Assembly: GCA_011032825.1 (NCBI GenBank)
Contig: JAADJZ010000001.1
Coordinates: 2,480,001 to 2,544,000, forward strand
DNA: 64,000 nt
Source: Massariosphaeria phaeospora
Taxonomy: Eukaryota; Ascomycota; Dothideomycetes; Pleosporales
Reading direction: 5' to 3'
The notes beneath the pieces are model-generated. The model was not told the DNA's origin and searched no databases. It saw only the letters and a list, made by a program, of their open reading frames with translations. This document shows, one piece after another, positions 55,288 through 64,000 of the stretch. Position numbers and translations under genes: made by a program. Each line of letters starts with the position of its first letter. Positions within the stretch are counted from its first letter, which is position 1.

Positions 55288-57744
55288 TTTTCGCCTATTA
55301 CTATTAATTGCTTTTATTTACTTTGTTAGCTGTATTTATAATAAGCTAACGTTTTACTCGCTACTATAGGCGCGCTGCTGCCGCAGCTGCCGCCGCTAAT
55401 ACGCAAAGTACTTAAACTTTCAAAGTAAAAATGCGTAAGCGTTGTAATCTATTGCTTGCACTTGCTGCAACCTTAGTTGCTTTATCTACTACAAAAAGTA
55501 AATTGCTTACTCTTAACAAAGCTCTTAACGCACGATTTAAAGATAACTTTAATAAAATTAACTAGAATTAGTTGCTTAACTATATAGCGCTGCTGCGTAC
55601 ACAAAAATACTAAAAGTCGTAGATTTATCGTTATAGCTATCGCGTATGCTTTTGCTAAGCTTTTAAGTAGATATTTTTCGTATACGCGTACTGCTATAGA
55701 GATAAAATAATAAACTAAAAAAGTAGTAGGTTGTACAACGTTAGTATATTAACTTTATCTGCAGCAGCTTATCTACAAGCTAAAAAACAAAGCTACAACT
55801 TTACGCCGTTAGGCGAGCAAATAAAAGCACTTTTGCTAGGTAGCTAGCGTACAATACAGCAACTTATACATAGCAGCATTGTTATCTCGCAAGTAGTAAG
55901 CAACGCGCTAGGCAACTTTAACGTACAAAAGTTTTAAATAGCAGCTATTAAGTAGCTAGTAGCAAACAATTACTTTTTAAAAGAGTTTAAAACGCTTGCT
56001 TTTAAGAATCTGCTGTAGATAGCTAATCTAAAAGCTTTTAGAGCGCTATAGAAGAATTATCAAAGTGTAGCTAAATATACAATGCAACTGTTTAATTACT
56101 TACAACTTTAAGTAATAGAGAACCTATTAAACGCGCTAAGTAAAATATACCTATTGTTTAACAGCTAGACTATAAAAGAAAGTAAAAAAAGCTATTTTAG
56201 TATTGTTGCTTACTACGCGGATTCGACGAGTTGCATTTAAGATTTTCTAATTTCTTTTCTACAGCTATCGAGTGCTTACATAAGTAAAAAAATTGCTTTA
56301 GTAATACAAAAAACTTTTCAAAGCTTTAATATTTACTCTAAAAAAATAGAATACTTTATTTTAAATAACGCAGGCAATAACAACACTGCTGTAGATTATT
56401 TAGCAAAAGTGTATAGCATTAATGCAAATTACTAGCAACTTCGTTGCAGCTCTTACACTTTTAATCTTATAAGCTAAACAATTATGTTTAAAGTAAATAA
56501 AAAAGCTTTTAAAAACAAAAAAACTTAGCATGCGCTTAAGAAGAAATTGTTGCTAGATTAGCGTAAACATAGCTTGCTAAGTGTTTTTATAGATGTTCTC
56601 TACTACATTAAAATACTTTAATAGTACAATTTGCTGTACGGCTTTGTACGCAAAGAAGCAAAAGCTTAACAAAAGCTATATAAACAAATTAAGCTAATTA
56701 AGCTAGTAGTAACTAAATAGAACTCTTTTTGCTTTGCGTTTAAGCGAGCTGTTGAGAGGTTTAAGAATTTGCTTGATGCCTATATACAGTACTATATCGA
56801 GAATACGCGTACAGCCGCTGCGTACGCCTCTACCCGCGAGAATTAGATAGCTAAGTTTTTGGCGTAGATAACGTCAACTAGATTGAGCGCAGCAGATTAA
56901 AGTGTTATTACTTAGTACATTAAAGTTTTACAGCTGTTGAAAGTTGCTACAAAGCGCTTTAAAGGCAAAAGCAATAGTAGAAGATTTAGTGCGCTACATA
57001 ACGTTATCTTTACCTTTAAGTACGTACTTAACACCTACGAGCAAATTGCGCAGCAATACAAAAGCGTTAATTACAACTAGGCGAACTCGCTAGAGAATTA
57101 TCTAGCTATCAACGTACGCGCAGCGTAGCAAAAGCTTCAAAAGTACTAAGAGAAACTTAATAACTTACTAGCGTACTACGCCGCTACAATACTGCACTCA
57201 AACACGAAGTTCTACTGTCAAAACTCATAAGCAAATCAACCTAGCTGGATTGCCTTATTAGATGCTGCTTTTTAGGCGCTATAGAGTGAGTACAAGCCGA
57301 AGGAAACTCTAGATTTAGAACGCTTACGCAAGAAAGTCAAGGTATTAGATATACAAGCAAGCATTGATCTGCTTACAAATCCAGTACAAGGCAGAGCAGT
57401 TGCCGATAGCAGTAACGAGTACGAGCTTTGGAGACGAAAGCCTCATTTCCTATTAGATTACTCTTATTCAATTGACCCGATTGCCTATTGGATAGGCATG
57501 AAGCAGCTCTATCCTAACCTCAGCTAGCTGGCTATTGACGTACTATCAATTCCGGCATCTAGCTGTGAGTGTGAGCGTATGTTTAGTGAGGTCGGCGATC
57601 TCCTAGAGCCAAAGCGTAGAGCTCTGTCGCCTCAATTACTCGCGGCAATTCACTGTGTACGATGCTGGCTCAGGGCTGGCTTCAAAGATAGAGCTACAAC
57701 TCCGCTTACTGAAGAGGCAATCGATCAATTGTACAGTATATAGG
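55288..57744 (+). pseudogene. hAT2 transposase pseudogene
   Basis: The plus strand encodes an N-terminal Ala/Arg-rich segment, a BED-like finger (55570-55720, aligned to hAT1), a long decayed catalytic region (55770-57040) and a well-kept C-terminal dimerisation domain (57350-57744): DPIAYWIGMKQLYPNLS, TAG, LAIDVLSIPASSCECERMFS, ending EEAIDQLYSI. Stops are mostly TAG/TAA at Gln or Trp positions. The part after about 56.75 kb is far less AT-rich than the part before. hAT1 lacks the segment from about 55765 to 57045. Confidence 0.85.
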
Positions 57745-57980
57745 ACTGGGGTGATAGCGCCTAGGCAATCTCATACAAATCTAACCTCCCTCCCATCTGC
57801 CGGCAATTTCCGCTATTTGGATTACAGTCTATCAATCTGTTTGCAGTCTATCAATCTGATCTCAATCAGGCCGAGAGTTGTTGATTAGTTAGTCAATCAA
57901 TTCAATTCACCTCTCTTGAAAACACCAGTCAAATCAGGCCAGAGGCCTCGGCCTAACTGATTTGATTGATAGCAACTGTG

Positions 57981-58021
57981 CTCCAGAGCCAAAGTCGAGT
58001 ACGCGCCGTAGACACACGAAA
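57981..58021 (+). promoter_or_regulatory. Residual 5' region of the chromodomain-like gene
   Basis: Only 41 bp separate the hAT2 terminus from the likely start codon, so the native promoter has been displaced or replaced by transposon sequence. Confidence 0.4.
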
Positions 58022-59281
58022 ATGCCGTCTAATGGACACCAATGCCCTGTTGCTGACGTTGCGAGCATCGAGCTTGCTCTCTCAGCCCATGAAGCCGGCC
58101 ACATGGATTTGGCACCAGGTAGGTATTTCTAGAGCGGTCATCCCCGTGTTCTTTCGCGGCTAAGTGAACGCAGCCACTAAAACACCCTGCGATCTCGAAA
58201 CTTTCGGTTGCAAAAGCGATATTGACTGTTCAGGTGGTCCTCATCTTTAGGACGAAGAAGGCATGGAACTTGAGCCTTTCGTAACGAGGGGGGTTCCTGA
58301 AGAAGCTTTGAGTGCGGAGAGCCCAGGTCAACCGACGCTTTCTAAGGGTAACAGTCCAGGTACGCCCAAGGTTTCATCGGAATGCTACGTAACTGTCCTA
58401 ACATTGCGTAGATTGCGCGATCATCATTGCCGACGGCCTACCCGAATTAGATGCTGATACTGACGGCATCTACGGCTACTGGCGCGACCTAGATCTGGGT
58501 ACGCAAGATCGCGATGGTTCTGGCGCTGCGGATCTCCTGACTGAGGATAAATTAGAGGGCATGGAGGATGCCATCAGCTCAGAACTAGTTGATAGGCCCG
58601 AATCTCAAGCGAATGGGCGTCCGCGTTGCGAACTCTCACCAACATCATCAACACCGCCAACTACATCGCCAGATACGGAGATCGGGCAGACAACGGAAGG
58701 GGGCAGAAATGACACTCTTACAGACGCTACAACAGATCAGTCATCACAGCTAGTTCACAAGATAGTAGAGGTGCAAGGTGAGTGAGATCCGTTGCAAGTG
58801 TGTTTCTTCTTTCTAACATTGAGGAGACGAATACGCGCCACTTGTCATGACAAGCACCTGCAGCGGTAGCAACAGACTGGACAGTACTACCAATACCAAC
58901 AACGCTGTCGACGACAAGGATGACAGCACCAATAGCAAAAACCGAATGGGCAAGCGGAAACGCTCTTTGTTTCCCCAGCCTACCGAGTCGGCGAGCACGT
59001 CATCGAAGCGATTCCTCACAAACACAGGACGCTTACGACCAAAACGAAACCATCCTTCCCACAGCGAACTACCGTTCGGTGGTTCGTCTGATCCGACAGC
59101 TCCGCCACCCGCGCGAGATCGTAGCCACGATGATGACAACGACAGCAGAAGGAACAGTGGCCACGGCCGCCATTTTGGAAGCAACAAGCGACTGGAGTTA
59201 GGCCATGGCTCACACGGGAAAACCCGAAAACGCGATCGCGGCCGTAGAGACGAAGAAAAAGAATATGACGTAGAGAAAATC
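58022..59281 (+). pseudogene. Multi-exon gene, start of a chromodomain-like protein, cut by Copia G
   Basis: Inferred exons: 58022-58118, 58234-58359, 58412-58777 and 58824-59281. The introns are 115, 52 and 46 bp; introns 2 and 3 have CTAAC branch sites. All junctions are phase 1 and keep one frame. The product is hydrophilic: IELALSAHEAGHMDLAPG near the start, then an acidic IIIADGLPELDADTDGIYGYW segment, a Ser/Thr/Pro-rich part, and a basic Arg/Asp/Ser-rich part with KRKR. The last codons before the insertion read EEKEYDVEKI, like the first strand of a chromodomain (EYEVEKIL). One in-frame TAG in exon 2 (58249-58251, after GPHL) may be a RIP-type Gln-to-stop change. An alternative first exon in another frame, from ATG 58032, would join at 58252 without that stop. 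The 3' part is not in the window. Confidence 0.6.
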
Positions 59282-59445
59282 TGTCACGGTTTATAGCTCT
59301 TACCCTATGAGATGGATAAGGATACTACGCTTATCTAGGACTAGCGCTGTCTGTGCTTTCGCACCTACAAATTCTGTAGCTTCTAGATAATACAACCTTA
59401 GTTCAATCCTCAATTCTCTACGCACTGCTTGCACTCACCGCGACA
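59282..59445 (+). repeat. 5' LTR of Copia G (164 bp)
   Basis: It begins TGTCACGGTTTATAGC and ends CACTCACCGCGACA. Homologous to the solo LTR at 40966-41149. The left flanking pentamer is AAATC; the partner TSD would be beyond the window. Confidence 0.88.
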
Positions 59446-59458
59446 GTTATGAGCCCGG
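59446..59458 (+). promoter_or_regulatory. Primer-binding site of Copia G (unmutated)
   Basis: GTTATGAGCCCGG directly after the LTR. GTTATGAGCCC is the exact complement of the initiator tRNA-Met anticodon arm GGGCUCAUAAC, as known from fungal and yeast initiator tRNAs. Confidence 0.75.
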
Positions 59459-59559
59459 CTGCAACCTAGGATTTTTCTTACCTGCTGCAATCGTCACTCT
59501 ACTCGAGTCGCACGTTGCTATACCGCGTCCACTACAACGCACCTGTTACCGCGTTTACC

Positions 59560-62500
59560 TACGACGCATCACATATACGACTACAGCTATCTGCAATAAC
59601 TGCTAAGTCTAACCTCGCTGTAACGCGCGTTACAGTTATACTAAACACGCCTAACAACTAGTTTACCTAGCTGTTTATTCGCCGAGACGTTGCCAATCGC
59701 TACGGTCTTTGGCAGTATATCAACTCTAACGTAGCTAGAGAGCTTCTCCCTAAGCTAACGAAAGCTACCGAGCCTCAACTCATCGACTACAAGGCTAGAG
59801 CTATTAGGCTCTCTAACTTTAATGCAAACGACCGAGAGTCTTACTAATGAAAATGCGATCGATAGGAGCAACGCCGCTCTAAGTACCGCACCTAGAAGAA
59901 AGCTTTAGCTAACCTAAACACGGACATTAGCAAGACGATTGCTGTACGCTACATACACCTAATCAAAGATCACAAAACACTCTACGACTAACTAGTTGCT
60001 CTTAAGAAGTTCCTCTGTCCAACTAACGCAACTCGCCGCTGCGAGCTTGCTAACAAATACAACACACTTAAGACTGCTCTAAGAGCTGCAAAGAAAGTTG
60101 AGCAATGGCTAACTAACTAGGTATACATCACTGCCTAAGGCAAATTAATCAAGCTGCTAGAGACTAACGGCAACTGACCTTAAGAGGACTTTCTAATCGC
60201 CTGCAAAGCGCTTGATCAAGAATACGCTACGACTTGCCTGCGCGAGATATTCAAGCATAAAGCGCGAGGCACTACTGCTGAGATCTCATCTCTAGAGACC
60301 TACGTTGCCGAGATGACTACATATCTACGCCGTACGAAGCTTCACTCTACTAGCCTAGCAGTTACTGCCGCTGAGCTCGGTATCGCGCACCCGATTGAGC
60401 TTCAATCAACAGGCAATCAAAGACAGCGCTACTGTAACGGCGCACGACCAACGTCTACTTGTATCTGTGGAAAGAAGCATTGGTACACTGACTGCTTCAT
60501 CCTGAATACACGCTACCCGGAGCGTCCGAAGTCTTATCAACCTGCAGCTGAGGCTATACGCAAGGTTGAAGAAGCGCGAAAAGATTCTAAGATCAACGCG
60601 CGCATCAAGACTGCTCTTGAGAGGTGAGCAGCCCGCCAACCTCAGAGCGCTAGACAGAACGCTAGGTTACTGCGAGTTGACGACGGCAAGCCACCTGTCA
60701 ATAACGACACGTTCTTGATATCAACTGGCCTATTACTCATGACACTTGGCCACGACGGCCACGACGGCCACGGCGGCCACGACGGCTATGACGGTATCGC
60801 GATCGACGCTCTTACCGAGTCTGTCGGAACTCTTACAACAATGGCTGTCGATGACGCTACTCAGACCAACCTACTTGACAGATGGATCGTCGACCTTGGA
60901 TCCAACACACACGTCATCAACTTAGAGACATAGAAAGGCTAGAAGAGGACGAGCGACAACCTAGAGCGCTGCTCTGTTAATGCTAGCAACAGCTGTATTC
61001 TTATTACAGCTTGGAGCACGATGGACCTCGTAGCCCGTACGCTACATGGATTGCTAACGCCAAAGCTAACGCACGTTGCGTACGTCGAAGGCTTTCTCAC
61101 AAGTGTCCTAAGACTTGCTCGCTGCTGTACAAAGTTAATTTACTTCGACTCTAGCCGCAACGTCTTGTACATGCGACAGACATCGAACATTATCGCGCAA
61201 CTTGAGTACAATAGAGGACACTAGCTTATTGATACAAAGCTATTACGCCGACCCTCTCTATTACTTTTACATTTACGATTGAGTACTTTTGGAGCATCGT
61301 ACCGCCCGTCGTACGCGCCAAAGCCTACCAACGTCGTCGATCAACGTGCTGCTCATCTAATATGGGGCCACCTAGGCCGGAAAGCTATCGATCAACTCGA
61401 ACCAAACGTTACTAGTGTCTAACTAACAGGAGACTATATAGACTGTCTCTGCTAGACGTGTATCAAAGCTTGAATAACTTATATTATTTTAAGGCGCCTA
61501 GCTAAGAGCCGTGCACAACGACTATTCTATCGAATCGCGATAGACTTAATCTACATTATCCCTATAGAAGAGAAGTGTATAGACGGTAGCAAATACGCTT
61601 CGCACTTTATAAACGAGTACTCAAAATAGCATAAAATAGCTACAATCAAGCGATAGGACAAGCCGACCTTTACACGCTGGTTTATAGCCTTAATTCGCAG
61701 AATCTAGCGTATGTACAACGCTAACGTAGTCGCTATTCAATGCAACAATAAAAAGAGATTTGACAACGATCTAATTAACACTACAGACGAACTAGAAATG
61801 CTGTACGAGCTAGCTCTACCTAGCACAAAGAAGCCGAATGGACTTATTAAGCGCGCAGGCAGAGTTTTTACTTAGCAAGCTTGCGCTATGCGCATACACG
61901 CGAACTTACTAAAGAATCTATTACATAAAATGTATCGCACAGCTGCGTAAATTTTCAATTAAACGCTTACTAAAGCACTAGGTTAGAAGACACTATACGA
62001 GGTCGTATAGAAACAAAAGCTACTTGTTGCTTATATAAGGCTTATTAGCTGTTGCGCCTACGTTTACAACCGCGATCTAAGAGCTGCTAACAAGCTCGAA
62101 TCGCGTACTTTTATTAGCTACCTAGTTGGCTACTAAGGCACTAATATCTTTTGTATATAGCTACTTACAAAGAGTACTATTATTGTTACACGTAACGTTG
62201 TATTCGATTCTACGCTTTTTTTTAAAAAAATAGACAGCTACGCCTCTACGTTAGTAATTAAGAAAGTAATTAAACTACTCGAATATCTAGAAATGCTATA
62301 GAACAACGATATTAGCATTGAAAACTTGTTAACTGCTCGTTAGCGCAGCTGCTAAACAGCACTTGTAACTTTAGCTCTAACAGCTAAAAGCTTTTATGTA
62401 AAAAGTAAAACAACTAACAACGTACTTAAATTTAACAACGTATTTAAATTAACTTAGCAACAGCTGCTAACTTCTAAACTCTCTAAAGTTAACTTAACTC

Positions 62501-64000
62501 TAATAGTACTTAAAAAAAATTGCCAACGAGGTTAGAAAGCTCTATAGAACGTTAATTTTAACTTAACTAATACAAGCTTTATTATTACAAGCAAGCGCAG
62601 TTAAAAACTAAAAAATTTAAACAACTTTGCTATCTAGTCTTACGCTACGAAGCTAGGACTTAAGCTTCTAGTTAATTACCTACAAGCGTTTTTAACTAAG
62701 ATTTACTTAATACCTGCTAGAGTAAATAAAATACTGCGAATTTATTAATTACAGCTGCTGCTTTTGTTGAAAGTAGTAAAGCAGCTTAGTACACACATGT
62801 TTAGCGATTAATTCTAACGCGCTATAAAAATCGAATAGCAAAACTTACGCGCTAAAAACGTTTTTAGCTAGACAAATTAGTTAAAAGCAACTGCAAACGC
62901 TAAAGTGCTACTTCTAATGTAAGTTTTCACCTACAAAATAAACAAAAATAAATATTTCTTACGCTTTAAAGCTTAACTAGTTGTTTAAAGCAACTTTTAA
63001 GCTTTGCTTAAAAACACGTACGCTGCTACACTCGCAATTCGCAACTTTCGCGCTTTAATTGCAATCGCTAATTACTTCGATCTAAAGCTAAAGTAGTACA
63101 ACGTTTCTACTACTTTCTTAAACGCTTAGATTAATCGCAAGCTATACGCTGAAACACCTAAAGCTTTTTGCTAAATCAAAAGCGAAATTATAATAGTGCT
63201 TTGCGCTTTGTACAACCTAAAAGAGTTACTTGTACTATAGTACAACAAGCTACGCTGCAAGCTTATTAAGCTAAGCTTAAAACTAGTTAAAAGCTTTTTG
63301 TGTTTGTATACGAATTGCTAGCTTATTCTATTCGTCTACGTTAACAACATCGTTATAGCATTTTATTAGTTAAATGCTTATTTCTACAGGTTCTTTAAGA
63401 AGAATCTAGTAAACCTATACAATATCAAAGCTATAGAAAACTTTACCTAGTTTCTTAGAATTTGCATCGTTTGCAATTGAGCTTTGCACAAAACCTAGCT
63501 AGTTCAAAACGCCTTTATTAACAAAGTGTGCGCTTGATTTAGTATTAAAGCTGTAAGCAAAGCTTTAGACGTTTTACTAATAGAGAACTAGCTACCGTAG
63601 TTTATTAAAAAGCTTAACGCTACTTAAACGAAGCTTTATTAGTAACTAGTTAGCTCTTTAGCATATATTGCTGTTTAGAGCAAGCCTAACGTTGCTTAAA
63701 CGCACGTTGTTTTTGCTTGCTACTTTACTAACCTAGAATAGTTACACGTTTTAAAAATTTGCTAAACCTAGCGCTACTTACTTAGCACGAAAGCTTTTGC
63801 TTTTAAAGCTTCTGCTAGCGCATAGAACATAGCTAAGTATCTCTCTAACGATTCTCTATATCGCGATTTTTTTTTTTTAAATTATCTAACGCTTTGTACG
63901 CTAACGAGCTTAAAACTCGCCGAAGCTCTTAGAGTTACGCGTTCAAATTTAATAAACTTATAATTAACTAAAAATCGACTATACAGCGTACAGTTACAAA
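59560..64000 (+). pseudogene. gag-pol pseudogene of Copia G
   Basis: The gag C-terminal part is open at 60313-60627 and carries a Cys-rich knuckle C-I-C-G-K-K-H-W-Y-T-D-C at 60460-60495. A Gly/His/Asp repeat (GHDGHDGHGGHDGYDG) follows at 60748-60795. The protease DRWIVDLGSNTHVIN lies at about 60877-60921. The integrase zinc-binding region (HLIWGHLGRKAIDQL, then LC..C) is at about 61353-61460, with the integrase core to about 62300. RT has FVYVNNIVIA at 63331-63360 (YVDD with both Asp to Asn), and RNase H runs to the window end. TAG at Trp positions follows the protease (near 60931). Confidence 0.85.

Larger units (their letters stand above)
48059..57980 (+). mobile_element. hAT2: hAT transposon (about 3.04 kb) interrupted by gypsy D
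   Basis: The left end CATAGATGCTAACAATTA is a RIP-altered form of the hAT1 right end. The right end is the reverse complement of CACAGTTGCTATCAATCA. Removing gypsy D plus one TSD (6883 bp) leaves about 3.04 kb with a transposase on the plus strand. Both subterminal regions (48059-48409 and 57750-57980) align with hAT1. The outer flanks GCGCTTTG (left, within Copia C3) and CTCCAGAG (right, near a gene) do not match, so this is not a simple insertion as it stands. Confidence 0.88.
59282..64000 (+). mobile_element. Ty1/Copia element G, partial (3' end outside window)
   Basis: The 5' LTR at 59282-59445 (164 bp, TGTCACGG..CGCGACA) is followed by an intact primer-binding site and Copia gag-pol on the plus strand up to the window end. 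It inserted in exon 4 of the preceding gene. The first 2 kb have near-normal GC and few stops; beyond about 61.4 kb RIP damage is heavy. A solo LTR of this family is at 40966-41149. Confidence 0.9.

Noticed and set aside
48059..57988. A hAT2 target duplication using shifted borders
   Set aside because: Shifting the borders by one to three bases gives no matching 8-mer between left (GCGCTTTG, GCTTTGCA) and right (CTCCAGAG, TGCTCCAG) flanks.
58813..59213. Minus-strand frames of 65-124 codons opposite exon 4 of the 58-kb gene
   Set aside because: They are antisense to an exon supported by three phase-consistent introns, and rich in Leu/Ser runs from the complementary Asp/Ser/Arg codons.
1..64000. 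Reassignment of TAG to Gln, because TAG often replaces CAG
   Set aside because: The LysM gene uses TAG as its real stop, TAG also replaces Trp (TGG), and TAA/TGA occur too. RIP-type CA-to-TA change explains all of it.

Overview
The window is from a filamentous ascomycete (Pezizomycotina; I would guess Sordariomycetes, but that is inference). Three things point there: short GT..AG introns with CTAAC-like branch points, a DUF7136-type secreted protein and a multi-LysM secreted protein, and large AT-rich blocks with the mark of repeat-induced point mutation (RIP). In those blocks transposon reading frames are still recognisable, but Gln and Trp codons have become TAG/TAA/TGA, and Asp/Gly/His/Cys active-site codons have changed by C-to-T or G-to-A. 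I see no rRNA, tRNA or CRISPR array.

Layout. 1-5786: minus-strand Ty3/gypsy chromovirus A, cut by the window edge. 5787-8617: old AT-rich sequence with a hAT-type MITE and a decayed DUF3435/FluG-like zinc-finger gene. 8618-18833: a Fot1/pogo DNA transposon split by the 8.4-kb gypsy element F, which itself holds a solo LTR and a MITE. 19426-24842 and 31465-36877: two inverted copies (C1, C2) of one Copia family, each with its own MITE. Between them lie a GC-rich island with an intact DUF7136 gene (25269-26081) and a complete Copia element E (26549-31044). 36878-41531: 5'-truncated Copia H with a solo LTR. 41551-44608: a five-LysM secreted-protein gene whose signal-peptide codons are split by a 1.74-kb non-autonomous hAT (hAT1). 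45102-48058: truncated Copia C3. 48059-57980: hAT2, the longer relative of hAT1, interrupted by chromovirus D, whose 3' LTR holds a 915-bp palindromic TA-flanked element. 58022-59281: a multi-exon gene whose last visible exon is cut by Copia G (59282 to the window end) where a chromodomain-like motif begins.

In effect this is nested transposon strata around three gene islands. Target-site duplications (TSDs) could be read for most insertions, which gives a relative order: pogo < F < solo LTR/MITE2, and hAT2 < D < palindrome. RIP damage fades within about 1-2 kb of each gene island. Two of the three genes are broken by insertions. The most unusual structures are the four-copy hAT-type MITE family with perfect 8-bp TSDs and matching empty sites, the long palindromic element, and the hAT insertion in the LysM signal peptide.
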